A stretch of DNA of 64,000 nucleotides from Macrotis lagotis (lineage: Eukaryota > Chordata > Mammalia > Peramelemorphia > Peramelidae): positions 188,616,491-188,680,490 of the forward strand of contig NC_133661.1 in the NCBI RefSeq assembly GCF_037893015.1, given 5' to 3'. Every line of letters starts with the position of its first letter. The first letter of the stretch is position 1. The notes below the pieces were generated by a model. That model did not search any database and had not been told where the DNA came from. It was given only the letters and a program-made list of their open reading frames with translations. This document shows positions 44,172-54,964 of the stretch, in pieces. A program made the position numbers and the translations under genes.

Positions 44172-45322
44172 AATGAGTAAACAGAAAAAAAAGGAACCTG
44201 ACCATTGACAAACCTCCCATGGAGGTTTGAAATACTCAATCTGAAGATGAGGAAGTACAAGTTTCTGCATCCAAAATCTCCAAGAAAAATAGTGATCAGG
44301 CTCAGTTTATGGAAGAGCTTGAAAATATTTTGAAAATTAAGTAAGAAAAGTAGAAGAAAAACTGGGAAGAGAATGAGAGAAATACTGGAAATACATGAAA
44401 ACCAAATCATCAGCTTGGTTGAGGAGATACAGAAAAATGCCAAAGAAAACAACATGTTAAAGCCCAGTTCAGGTCAAATGGAAAAAGCAGTCTAAACATT
44501 TAATGAGGAGAAAAATACCTTAAAAAGTAGAATTGGTCAAATGAAAAAGGAGATAAGAAAGTTCTCTGAATAAAACATCTCCATCAAATGTAGAATGGAG
44601 CAAAGGAATGATGACAACTTTGTGAGGAATCAGGAAGCAATAAAACAATATTAAATGAATGGAAAATTAGAAGAAAATGTGAAACATCTCATTCGGAAAA
44701 TAGATTTGGAAAAGATAATTTAAAAATTATTGGGAGAGGGGCAGCTAGGTGGCACAGTGGATAAAGCACCAGCCCAGTGGATAAAGCACCAGCCCTGGAG
44801 TCAGGAGTACCTGGGTTCAAATCCAATCTCAGACACTTAATAATTACCTAGCTGTGTGGCCTTGGGCAAGCCACTTAACCCCATTTGCCTTGGCAAAAAA
44901 AAAAATTGGGATACCTGAAAGCCATGATCAGGAAAAGAGCTTGACATCATTTTTAAAGAATTCCTGCAGGAAATTGCCCTGATACCCTAGAAGCAGTGAA
45001 CAAAATAGAAATTGAGAGAATCCACCAATCTCCCCTGGAAAGAGATCCCAAAAAACCCCAACCCCCAGGAATATTATAGTCAAGTTCCAGAACTACCAAG
45101 TAAAAGAGGGAAATATTATAAGCAGCCAGAAGGACCCAATTCAAATATTGTGGAGCTGCAGTCAGGATCATACAGGACTTAACAATTAGTCTATTAAGGG
45201 CTCATATGGCTTGGAATACAATATTCTGGAAGGCAAAAGAGCTTGCAATGCAATTGATAATCAACCACCCAACAAAACTAAACATCATCTTCCAGGGGAA
45301 AAGATGGATTTTCAGTGAAACA
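44172..45322 (+). pseudogene. LINE-1 ORF1 of the second HAL1-like element, broken
   Basis: The likely start at 44,172 ('MSKQKKKR') matches the start at 10,926. The coiled-coil region, then the RRM ('KIIG...' split by the SINE, continuing 'IPESHDQEKS'-like after 44,904) and the C-terminal domain ('RNIIVKF', 'RIIQDLT') are recognisable, ending at 'MDFQ*' near 45,322. An early frameshift near the start, the SINE insertion and scattered stops make it inactive. Confidence 0.7.
44736..44904 (+). repeat. SINE inside ORF1, with an internal 20-bp tandem duplication
   Basis: Complete SINE flanked by a short duplication 'attggga' (44,729-44,735 and 44,905-44,911). The segment 'agtggataaagcaccagccc' is present twice in a row (44,756-44,775 and 44,776-44,795), so the 5' promoter half is lengthened by 20 bp relative to other copies. 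Confidence 0.9.
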
Positions 45323-45897
45323 GGGGAATTTCAAATGTTCCTGGTGAAATGACCACAGTTGAACAGAAAGTTTGACCTTCAAGTACAGGATTCAGATGAA
45401 ACATAGAGAGTGGAAGAGAAGGGTAAATTATGAGGGACTGATGAAGAACTGCATGTATTCCTGCACAGAAAAATGATACTGCTAATACTCATATGAGCCT
45501 TTTTTCATTTAATAAAGCAGGTATAAAGGGTTTTATAGATGAAGCATGGAAGAGAACTGAACTTGAAGATATAATATATTGTGAAAATGGAGTCAATAGC
45601 TAAAAATGAAATGTAGTGGGAGTAAGAGAAAGGAGAGGTGGAATAGGCTAAGATATTTCATATAAAAGATATGGTTTTGGTTTTTGCAAAAAGCCTTTGA
45701 AATGATATGGAAGGGTGGAAGGTGAGGGGGAATGAGGGAACCTTCACTCTCCTTAGAAATGGCTCAGAGGGGAAACAGCATACACACTCAATAGGTTGTA
45801 TACATCTAGAGTAAAAAGGATAGAAGGGGGACAGGGATGTAGATGATAGAGAAGAGGGTAGATAATAGTAGAGAACAATCAGAAATAACACATTTTA

Positions 45898-46050
45898 TTT
45901 TTTACTTTTTTGAAGGTGCTGGGATTGGGTGGCCTGTCCAGGAACATGGGGGTGGGGTGGTTGTTGTGTTTCTGGGATGCTATGGGAGCTCAGTGCCTCT
46001 TGGCCCCAGGGCCAGTGCTCTGCCTGCTGTGCCACTCAACTACCCTAAAG
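45898..46050 (-). repeat. SINE (minus) in the HAL1-like spacer, co-amplified with the element
   Basis: Reversed SINE body flanked by 'cacatttta' (45,889-45,897 and 46,051-46,059). The same body is at the identical position in the element at 12.5 kb. The empty allele ('cacacttttgaacaggg') is seen at 2,544 and a similar one at 7,450. Confidence 0.75.
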
Positions 46051-46379
46051 CACATTTTAGAACAGGGACAGAGTGAAAGGAGAGAGAAAATATAATATAT
46101 GGTAGTGGGGAGGAATGAATGGAGGGAATTACAATCAGCAATAGCAACTGTGGAGAAATATGGAAGTAACTTCTGTGATGAACTTATGTTAAAGAATGTG
46201 ATCCACCTGAGAAAGAGCTTATGGTATCAGAACACAGACTGATACATATATTTCTCTCTTTCTTTTACTTTATTTCTTGTGAGTTTCTACATTTTTGTGG
46301 GGGAGGGGTATTATGTTTACTCTTATACAAGCATATTTTAGTAATGTATGAATAAAGTCACATTAAACAAAAAAAAAAG

Positions 46380-46857
46380 AAATCAGGAGGGATGGGAATT
46401 CAGGGAAGCATGGAAGGATTCACATGAACTGATGCTGAGTGAGGTGAGCAGAACCAGAAACCATTGTACACCCTAACATGTGGGTGATTGTCATCCTTGA
46501 TGAACTTGCTCATTCTATCAGTGCAACAATCAGGAACAATTTGGGGCTATTTGCAATGGAGAATACTATCTATATCCAGTGAAAGAATTGTGGAATTTGA
46601 ACAAAGACCAAAGACTATTATTTTTAATTTTGAAAAAAAACTGTTATCTTATTATGTAATTTTTCTATCTTATACTTTATTTTCCTTCCTTAAGGATATG
46701 ATTTCTCTCTCATCACATTCAGCTTAGATCAATGCATACCAAGGAAGCAATTTAAAGACTAACAGACTGACTTCTGTGGGGGTGGAGGGAGGGCAGCAAA
46801 AATAGGGGTAAATTTGTAAAACTCAAAATGAATAAAATCTTCCATTAAAACAAAAAA
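46380..46857 (+). repeat. LINE-1 3' end, 5'-truncated
   Basis: 'ggaaggattcacatgaactgatgctgagtgaggtgagcagaaccag' is the L1 ORF2-end region, followed by its 3' UTR ending 'aactcaaaatgaataaaatcttccatt' and an A-rich tail. It abuts the HAL1-like element and is absent from duplicon 1. Confidence 0.8.
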
Positions 46858-47089
46858 TCACTGGAGTAGAACTAAAAATTCAGTTATATAAAATAAATAT
46901 TAAAACAAGTCCGAAAGACAAAAAACAGAGAACATGATATATTCATAATCAAAACTACTCACCTACATAATAAGTATTAAATATATCATCTGGATATCAA
47001 TGAGAAGAAAAAAGCATGTAAAACCCTTAAATAGCAGATTTCAAGAAATTTATACAAGAAATTTGCTCAGATATTTTTAGCCTATAGTG

Positions 47090-47310
47090 GTAGTTATGGA
47101 GGAGATCTTGATATAACTATAATCTTCCTTTTGATATAGTTCCAAGACATCAAAGGATTAACAGCATCAAAGGATTAACAGCATCAAAGGATTAAGAGTC
47201 TGATTTCCATATTATATATCTGACTGTAGGCAAGTTGATTAACCTCTCTGACCTTTGTTTTCTTTATCTGTGTAGTAGGAATCATACCTATACTTCCTAC
47301 CTAAAGAAGG
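47090..47310 (+). repeat. MIR-type SINE fossil, shared, with a 17-bp triple repeat
   Basis: 'gtaggcaagttgattaacctctctgacctttgttttctttatctg' is the MIR core (partner 16,200-16,410). At 47,146-47,200 the unit 'catcaaaggattaacag' is repeated about three times; duplicon 1 has no repeat there. Confidence 0.65.
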
Positions 47311-47940
47311 TGTTGACTTGGTAGCCAGGAAGAACTCTTACCAAAAGAAAGAATGGAGATCAGGAAGAACTGGGAGAGAATGGTAGGATGACATTTTTCT
47401 GCGTAACAAAGAACCAGAAGACTATGTTATTTATGGTTCTCTCTCACTGAGACATTGGACACTCTGTCTAATGGTTTGTATTACTGGAAGCTTACTCATT
47501 TGTTCATGATATTCTAGGGTGTATACCACTCTTAGCAAGTGCATTCTTCAAATAATTTTCCGCTTTTCAAAAAATTAACAAACACAGGTTGGGAAAATGG
47601 GTTGAAAAAGAACAAATTGGCAGAGGTAATACTGATAGGAAGGCAAAAGATCAAGGAGGAGAAAGAATTAGAGAGTTATGGAATTACAAAAATTTTAAAA
47701 ATCATAAAGTTATGGAGAATGAAGAGACCTTAGTGATGCTCAAAATAGATACTGCGATATTTAACAAACTTTAAAGCACTATATAAAAGTCATCATTGTT
47801 ATTGTCTTTATCATTGCTGTTATCACTATCATCACCATCATCATCACTAATACTGATCACCAGACTTTTGTCTTGTTATGACCTCATTCCTGGGCATTCC
47901 ATACAGTAGTTTTACTGAGCTCAAGTGATATTTTAGAACA
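47310..47940. other. Duplicon single-copy sequence
   Basis: It pairs with 16,430-17,875. It contains an imperfect (ATC)n-like stretch at 47,800-47,850. Two overlapping 61-64-aa plus frames at 47,539-47,774 have no recognisable domain and no counterpart frame in duplicon 1. Confidence 0.45.
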
Positions 47941-47954
47941 ATTTAGGGGTGTTC

Positions 47955-47957
<3 letters not shown>

Positions 47958-48023
<66 letters not shown>

Positions 48024-48152
48024 TTTCTTAAGACAGTGACTTGTCCAGAGTCACACAGCTAGGTAATTATTAAGTGTCTGAGGCTGGATTTGAACTCAGA
48101 TCCTCCTGATTCCATGAAAAATGCTCCATCTACTTTAAAAACTAGCTGCCCC
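47958..48152 (-). repeat. SINE (minus) whose 3' tail is a (TA)n microsatellite
   Basis: Left end is about 60 bp of (AT)n, then a reversed SINE ('cttaagacagtgacttgtccagagtcacacagctagg...' to 'actagctgccc'). The whole block lies between perfect duplications 'taggggtgttcta' at 47,945-47,957 and 48,153-48,165. The empty site in duplicon 1 is at 17,884 ('tttaggggtgcactgg'). Confidence 0.92.
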
Positions 48153-48165
48153 TAGGGGTGTTCTA

Positions 48166-48910
48166 GCAATTTTTAACAACTATACTTTCTGGGGATTAAA
48201 ATTATGGGCATATAATTTTGAGCTTAATCTATATTAATAATTCTTAAATGAAGGCAATGCTGATTTCTAAGTTGTAAATAAAGACACTAATTTTAACAAA
48301 TAAATTTTCATGAGCATGTTTCTTATCCCTTAGTGTGGATAGGGAAAGTTATTGCTTTTGACATAGGCAGTAAGCAGGAGAGACAAGACAAAAGTCTAAC
48401 TCTTCCAAGTCCAGGGCTCTTTCCTCCATATTGGACCATCTCCAAGCATTACATCTCAATAGAAATGGGGAAATCATGTAGTCCTTGAAAAATCCTGATA
48501 GAATTTTAATATACTAGGCAAGTGTACAATTAAATATAATTAAATTGAAAATTTCCCTTTGCCAAGGCAAGTTTTCTCTCAGACACAAGGAAGGCTCATC
48601 ATAAGCTCTAAAGCTAAACACTCAGCCTGCAGTCCTTTCACCATGGAATATAGTTGAGTGAAACTAATGAAAGAAAGGCTAAAGTTTGAGTGTTTGACTT
48701 GCAAACCCATCCTCATTTCAGGAAATAGGGCAAAAGAGAAGAAAGAATGATAGACAGAGATGAGATCATAAGAGAGAATGACAGAAGGAACTTCACACAC
48801 AAGATTATTGACAAATTCTGTCTCTCACTCCATTTGACTAAGTCATTTAAATAGGGGGAAGGAGAAGAGGTCAATGGGGATCAAAGAATTAAAAATGTAA
48901 GATCAAAAGA
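48166..48910. other. Duplicon single-copy sequence
   Basis: It pairs with 17,895-18,655. No gene seen. Confidence 0.5.
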
Positions 48911-48914
48911 GTCA

Positions 48915-49035
48915 TCAGAGGTCACTTTAACGAAAAAAAAAATGGAAAAAGGTGAAACAACTTGTCCAGAATTAAACAGCCCAAAAGTGTCTGTGGTAGG
49001 ATTTGAATGCAGGACTTCCTAACATCAAATTGAAT
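48915..49035 (-). repeat. MIR-type SINE fossil (minus), shared
   Basis: 'aaacaacttgtccagaattaaacagcccaaaagtgtctgtggtaggatttgaatgcaggacttcc' is a reversed SINE core; partner 18,660-18,810. Confidence 0.7.
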
Positions 49036-49135
49036 GCCCTGGGGCGGGGAGTTAAATAGAATAGTGCATAGTGTAGTGGTTCTAGAGTCATAAAGACATA
49101 TATTCAAATATGACCTCAAAAAATTCCTAGCTGTA

Positions 49136-50455
49136 GGCATAGATTCACATCTCACATCCTATACCAAATAAAGTCAAAATGGATACAGGATTTAGAATAA
49201 AGTGTGTCACCATAGTCCAATTTACAGACCAAGAAATATTTTGTCAGATGTATGAAAAGGGTAGAAATTTATGATCAGGAAAGAAATTGAGTATACTATA
49301 AATTCCAAAATAGATTAAATTAAATTAAAAATATTTTCCACTAATAAAACCAATGATTTAAATATTAGAAATCAAAAAGCTGGGAAGCAATTTTCAAGCT
49401 GGAGTTCTGATTGCAGGTGTTATTTCTAAAATATATAGAGAATTGCATTAAATTTATAAAGTTACAAGTCATTTCTCAATTCAAATTATATGAATAGACA
49501 GTTTTCAAATGAAGAAATTAAAGACAGATATATATATATATATATATATATATGAAAAATTGATTCAAGTCATTACTAATTGGAGAAATGCAAATTAATA
49601 AAAAACTATGAGGTTCTACCTCACACCTATCAGATTGACTAAAATGATGAAAAGAGAAAATAATCAATGTTGGAGAGGTTGTGGGAGGATTGGGGCATTA
49701 ATGTGTTGTTAGTGGAGTTGTGAACTGATCCAACCATTCTGCAGTGCAATATAGAAAGAACTATGTCTAAAGATCAATAAAGCTGATCACATCTTTTGGC
49801 CTAGTAATACCAATACTAGACCTATATCCAGAAGGAAACATAAAAATGGGAAAAACAAAAAAATATTTCTAACAGCTCTTTTTGTAGTGGCAAAGAACTG
49901 GAAATTGAGGAGATGTCTATCAATTGGGGAATGGATAAACAAGATATGGTACATGAATACTATGGAATATTATTGTTCTCTAAGAAACCATAAGTAGTTA
50001 GATTCTAGAGAAGCATAGAATGACTTATGGGTTCTGATGCTGAGCAAAGGGAGTGGAACCAAGAGGTCAATATACATATCAACAACAACATTAAGAGATG
50101 AGCAACCTTGATGGAAGGAGCTCCTCTCAGCAGTTCACAGAACTAGAACAATCTACTATGGATACAATTATTGCCATCCAAAGAAAGAAAATACAAAAAA
50201 ACAAACAGAAAAACCTGTCTGAATCTGATTGAATACTATATTCACTTTTTTACTGAAAATGACTGACTTGTAAGCATGTTAAACAAATGTACGTGCACGA
50301 TATTCAAATAATTTTTCTGAATGAAGGGAGGAGCGTGGGAAGGGAGGTTGGAAGAAAAATGTTTAACTTAATATATGCAAATGCATGTGGATGAATGTTG
50401 AAAAACTTTAATAATATCTAATAGAAAAAATAGAATAAAATAACTCTTGAAAAAA
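49136..50455 (+). repeat. LINE-1, 5'-truncated, duplicon 2 only
   Basis: About 1.3 kb from the ORF2 C-terminal third to the 3' end: 'tgaggttctacctcacacctatcagattgac', 'ggagaggttgtggg', 'gtggagttgtgaactgatccaaccattctg', 'tgtctatcaattggggaatgg' and 'atgaatactatggaatattattg' (family 'WYMN.MEYY'). The 3' UTR ends near 'gaataaaataactcttg'. It splits a MIR-like SINE ('attcctagctgt' at 49,125) that is intact in duplicon 1 at 18,888. A (TA)n tract lies at 49,528-49,553. Confidence 0.88.
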
Positions 50456-50730
50456 ATTATGTTTAAAGACTGTAAATCACCTTTTCTTCCTTCCTTCCTA
50501 GCTTTCTTCCTTCTTTGCTTGTTTAATTCCTTCCTTGTTTCCTTCCTTCCTTGCTTCCTTCCTTCTCACTATACCAAACTCCCTTTCATGCTTAACAAGT
50601 GGAGAGCATCATAGACTTTGTAGAGAGTACTGAGCACTAGAAACAAAATTGGAATTAGAGACATACTCTATTCTTTTTCTTATATTTCATATTTCCATGA
50701 ATTGTACACAAAGGAACTGGGGTTCACTAA
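50455..50730. other. Pyrimidine-rich (TTCC)n tract and flanks
   Basis: Degenerate (CCTT)n at 50,488-50,570, matching the pyrimidine stretch at 18,915-18,980 in duplicon 1. Confidence 0.7.
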
Positions 50731-50734
50731 AATA

Positions 50735-50930
50735 TTGCTATATTTTGAGTAAGCGGATCTGGGTTTTATTTCTCTCTCAACTAATTACTGTATAACCCAG
50801 GACAAATTATTTTATCTCTGACTTTCAGTTTTTCCACCTATAAAATGATAGGATTCGACTATCTTATCTTTAATTTCTTATATGGCTACAAAATTATGTT
50901 CTCATGACATTGGACAAACAACCTTATCTG
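50735..50930 (+). repeat. MIR-type SINE fossil, shared
   Basis: 'gtataacccaggacaaattattttatctctgactttcagtttttccacctataaaatgat'; partner 19,142-19,345. Confidence 0.75.
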
Positions 50931-51004
50931 GATGAGCTCATTTCTTCATTAATAAACCAGTGGTTTTATGCAAATGGAAAGTCCCCCTTTCCAGTGGAGG
51001 TTGA

Positions 51005-51165
51005 TACCTGCTCTTGAACTCCAAAAGAACTGCCTATAGAGTTGACAGGACAAATGAAACATACAGGGTTACATGATTAGTATGAGTCTCAATTGCCACT
51101 TGAATTCAAGTCTGATTTCAAGATCTGTTGTCATAGGACTAAACCCCTATGTCATGGGGCTTCTC
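51005..51165 (-). repeat. MIR-like SINE fossil (minus), shared
   Basis: 'cagggttacatgattagtatgagtctcaattgccacttgaattcaagtctgatttc'; partner 19,440-19,590. Confidence 0.5.
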
Positions 51166-51469
51166 TTTCATGTGTTATTCAGAAATTATTTTATAAAACT
51201 TAATGCTTCTTAGAAACTTGACTTACAGTAAGTTATCAATGAATAAATATCAGAATAAAATTGAGACAAGCTCTGTAAAACTTTTCATAGAGTGTATAAA
51301 GAATTATGTCTGTGTGCATGCATACTGTATATTTGTGTATTTCTATATACACATGTTTGTGCACATGTGTGGATATATATATATATATATAAACATGCAA
51401 TATATGTATATAAATATATTACTTATTTATTTTTCTTTTGATAGAAGCAGCTGAAGATAATAAAAGGCA

Positions 51470-51690
51470 GGACATTTTGGACTGGTGTAAGACCACTGGT
51501 CATAGTCAGAAGATACATATTTGGACTCTTACATTTTTGTTAATTTTGTTACTTTAGTTAAACTCTCTGATTCTCAGTTTCTTCATCACTATAATGACAG
51601 AGATGCATGTACTTCCTGCCTAAGAGGGTTATGTCAAGATTTAATTAGATAGGTAAATATTTTCGTACATACAAAATATTACAGAAATTT
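51470..51690 (+). repeat. MIR SINE fossil, shared
   Basis: 'gttactttagttaaactctctgattctcagtttcttcatcactataatgacagagatgcatgtacttcctgcctaagagggttatgtcaagatttaattagat'; partner 19,885-20,110. Confidence 0.8.
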
Positions 51691-52149
51691 TTTGGCCATT
51701 TCACACATTCCAATCAGTGATATTTACATATTTCCTACACATTAATAAGTGTCATTTTCCATTGACCTCAGACTTTTATTTGGAAAACAAAACAGAACTC
51801 CTTGAATTCAATAAATTCGTCATAGAGGCATAAGGAAGAAGAGCCACTCAATTTTTTTCTTCTGTTCTTTCATGGATTTAAATTTATTACCAAACCCAGA
51901 AAAGAAGAGTTCTCAGCTACCAACCACAGCTTTTTTCCCCTTAATTTTCATGCAAATGGGAAAGATTCCAACTTGACCATTGACTAATAACCACTTATAC
52001 TTAGGACTTAGTTTTTCCATGGTAACATGGTCATTTCTATTGAACCCTAGATATTTTTTTCTTTTTTGATGTGGTAAGTCAAAATAAGTGCAGTAAGAAT
52101 AATAGTCATTTGTATTTAGTTGACACTATATAGCTATAAAAGATTTAAT

Positions 52150-52335
52150 TTGCATTATTGCATAAGATCTTCCCAGTAAGTTTAGAGCTGTGAAGTAAAA
52201 TGCCCAGTCTATGGAAGAAGAAATTGAGCCTCAGAGAGATTGAGTTGTCTAAGAACAAACAGGTAAGTGAGTGGGAGCACTGGTATTTGAATTCAGGTCT
52301 TCTGTCTCTGAATGCACAGATATTCTCATTAATGA
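52150..52335 (-). repeat. MIR SINE fossil (minus), shared
   Basis: 'gaagaaattgagcctcagagagattgagttgtctaagaacaaacaggtaag...tttgaattcaggtcttctgtctctgaatgc'; partner 20,555-20,745. Confidence 0.8.
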
Positions 52336-52409
52336 AATAATGTCTATATAGATTCATTTAGTCTTCTCAGAGTAGGATATTTCACCTACACATTAAACTG
52401 AAGGATATA

Positions 52410-52665
52410 AAATAACACCAACAAAAGCAACAATAATAGTAAACATTTACATACCACAAATTATGAGCCATGAAATGTGGTAAATATTTTATAATTAACA
52501 TTTCATTTGATTCTCACAAGAAATTCTGTGAGATAGGTGGTTTTAATTATGGATAAATAAACTGAGGCAAAGCTTAACCTTCCCAGAGTCAAATAGGTAG
52601 TTATTGTCTGAGGACAAATTTATACTCAGGTCTTCTTCACTCTGGGCCCAGTGCTCTATCCACAA
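52410..52665 (-). repeat. MIR SINE fossil (minus), intact partner of the one split at 20.9 kb
   Basis: Nearly full-length reversed MIR ('agtaaacatttacataccacaaattatgagccatg...gataaataaactgaggcaaagc...gtctgaggacaaatttatactcagg...ccagtgctctatcc'). It shows the state before the RTE-tailed SINE and ACP1 retrocopy entered duplicon 1. Confidence 0.8.
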
Positions 52666-52759
52666 CATTGGTTTGCTCCTTGTGCAGGTGAAAGAAGCAG
52701 GGATAGCTCAAGCAATGAAATCATGCATTCCTAACCGTTTACCCTGCTAAACTTTTCAC

Positions 52760-52960
52760 AAAAAGCAAATCTTCTAGTCAGTATAGCTGGATCTGAATCC
52801 TGAATCTGTCACTTTCTGTGTTTGCCTGGGAAATTTACTTTCTGAGTTCAGATTTTCTCACCTGTATTAGAGATACTATTTCTTGCAAAATATACTTCAC
52901 AGAGTTGTTTTAAGTTAAATATTTGGAGATTATAAGGTATTATTCAAATATTGAATCATA
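52760..52960 (+). repeat. MIR SINE fossil, shared
   Basis: 'tagctggatctgaatcctgaatctgtcactttctgtgtttgcctgggaaatttactttctgagttcagattttctcacctgtattagagata'; partner 22,505-22,700. Confidence 0.75.
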
Positions 52961-54160
52961 ATTCTCTTCATTGTTATTATTACTATCCAAGGTTTGTTTG
53001 AAAAACACTCTAAATAATCCTTAGGGAATGTCTGGCAATATAGCTCCTCCAAATCTTTGAATCCTCCCCAGTGCAAGAATCCTCCCTTCAGCTGTCAGGG
53101 CACGTCTCCAGAGGGTCTACTGGTCACTATGATCTTATTGCTTTAATTGATCTCTAATTTTAAGGGGAAGTATCTGCCTATATCTATGTCCCTGAGAACA
53201 ATAGGACTGCAGGAAGAGAAAAGTTGAAAACTGAGAAGCTACCATATATGCTACCCTGAAGAAGCTATCCTAAGATCAGCTTTTAAACTAGTAAGTGAAG
53301 ATACTATGGGAAAATGATGAGTAGGGAAAAATATTTCTCTAACCTCCTAAACTAATACAAGGAAGGACACAGAAATTGTCTTCCAAAAGATCTTTCCTCC
53401 TTTAGTCTTTTTGAAATTCCACATACATTTTTCTTTAATTTCTGCATGCTGTATCTTACTCATTCCCTTAAAATTAGCTCTGGCTCTTTTTGCCTTTAGA
53501 TAATGAGTTGACTCAATAATTCTTTTTTCAGTAATCTTGGCAACAACTATTAGTTTTTCATCTCTGTGAATGTATTGCCCTTTGAGAGGGAAAAAAGTAC
53601 CCATAATATTGATTGTGATCACTAAAATAACATCAATTATTATTGAAGTCATAGAATAAGAGATCAAAGGGAACTTGGAGATCATTTTACCCAAACCATT
53701 AAGTTTTTGGTGGAGGAAATGTTTGAGATTCAAAGAGGAGAGATTCCACAGAGAATAAACTTACTGAAGGTCACACAGTGGCACATTCAGGAGTGGACTG
53801 AAGCTCTCCAATAATTACAGTGTTTTGTTTTATATAAGAACAACTTCAATAATTTCTTTCTGTTCAACTTAACACAAAATAAACATTGAGGTAAAAGAAA
53901 TCTATCTGCATGCTAATTCAGGTATACTTAGTGACAAAGTCAAGTAATAAATATGTTCAATTGTCATTTATTGTGCTATTGCTGTGACCAAAGCAGTATC
54001 CCTGCAGAAGTTCTGCCCTTGAATAACTTATATTATTTTAAAAAATTTACAATTATTTAAAATTTGTTTTATATTCAATCCATGAAACAGAACATTTTTA
54101 TAATATAGCATAATATATAAGATATATAAAAACTACAAATCTACCATATACAAGTTATCA
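52960..54160. other. Duplicon sequence with a reversed MIR-like patch
   Basis: It pairs with 22,700-23,890. A reversed MIR-like core lies at 53,640-53,820 ('ttactgaaggtcacacagtggcacattcagg'). The 128-aa minus frame at 53,347-53,733 overlaps this and is not conserved in duplicon 1, so it is not called. Confidence 0.5.
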
Positions 54161-54164
54161 TATA

Positions 54165-54960
54165 AGTTTTCTTTTTCCCATTTTTTTCTTTCCTCCCTTT
54201 ACCCTAGGTATGGATACTATTCAACAAAATTGGCATATATATAAGTAAATTTATTTTATATATACTTCTATTTATCAGTTCTTTTTCTAGATGCAGACAC
54301 TGTATTTCTTTACAAATTCTTTTAATTTAAATTTGTATATTTGTAAAGTCAAAATGACATAGTCATTTAAGAAGCAAGAAACAAAGACAGTAAGTCATCT
54401 ATATTCCAAATTCACTCTGTTGGTCTTAATATAAGAATTCAATATCTATGATTCCTTGCATAAATAGTGCAGATTAAAATTCACAAAATTTGTACTTAAT
54501 AAATTTTTATTCATTGACTTAACAGGAAAGCACAGTTATTGTTGCTATTTTTTACATTGATAATGACTTCAATGAACCTTTTTCACATCTATGTATCATG
54601 TCTTAGATTCAGATTTTGTATTGGTGGAATTCTAAGTTTCTTCCAGAAAATAATTAAAATGCTTTAATATTATAATTAAAATATTTACCTAAAATTTAGA
54701 ACTTTCATTTATGGTGATTACTATTTTGACTTCTGAATGGATAATATATTCTCCTTTGCAAACAAACTGTTGGATTTTTCAGGATCATATTATTTATTTT
54801 TTTAAAAAATATATTGAGATATTTTTTCATATTATTTTCAACATACAAAATATCTTTTACTTCCCTCATCAATAGAGCAATCCCTTGCAATAAAGAATAA
54901 AAAAGGAAAGACAGTCAGTAAAACTAACTTATCAATTCTATGAAACAGTGTGTCATGGAC
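54165..54960 (-). repeat. Two LINE-1 3' UTR fragments (minus), shared
   Basis: 54,165-54,400 ('ctttcctccctttacccta', 'tatttatcagttctttttctagatgcag') and 54,780-54,960 ('agagcaatcccttgcaataaagaataaaaaaggaaag') correspond to 23,890-24,110 and 24,425-24,700 in duplicon 1. Confidence 0.6.
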
Positions 54961-54964
54961 TCTT

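Larger units (their letters stand above)
43396..46379 (+). mobile_element. ORF1-only LINE-1 (HAL1-like), second copy, about 3.0 kb
   Basis: It has 5' UTR signature 'ggaggagccaagatggcagcagg' at about 43,404, a GC-rich 5' UTR to 44,171, ORF1, spacer and the ORF2-less junction at about 46,150 ('agcaactgtggagaaatatggaagtaac'). The 3' end follows ('cacagactgatacat', 'ttgtgggggaggggtattatgtttactc', AATAAA near 46,351 and an A-tail). It sits at a site different from the 10.18-kb element (equivalent to about 15,980 in duplicon 1, which is empty), so the two are independent insertions of one family. A plus-strand SINE (44,736-44,904) interrupts ORF1 and a minus-strand SINE (45,898-46,050) sits in the spacer. 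Confidence 0.8.

Noticed and set aside
53347-53733. 128-aa minus-strand frame
   Set aside because: It overlaps a MIR-like fossil, has no recognisable domain, and the co-linear sequence in duplicon 1 (about 23.1-23.5 kb) has no matching frame.
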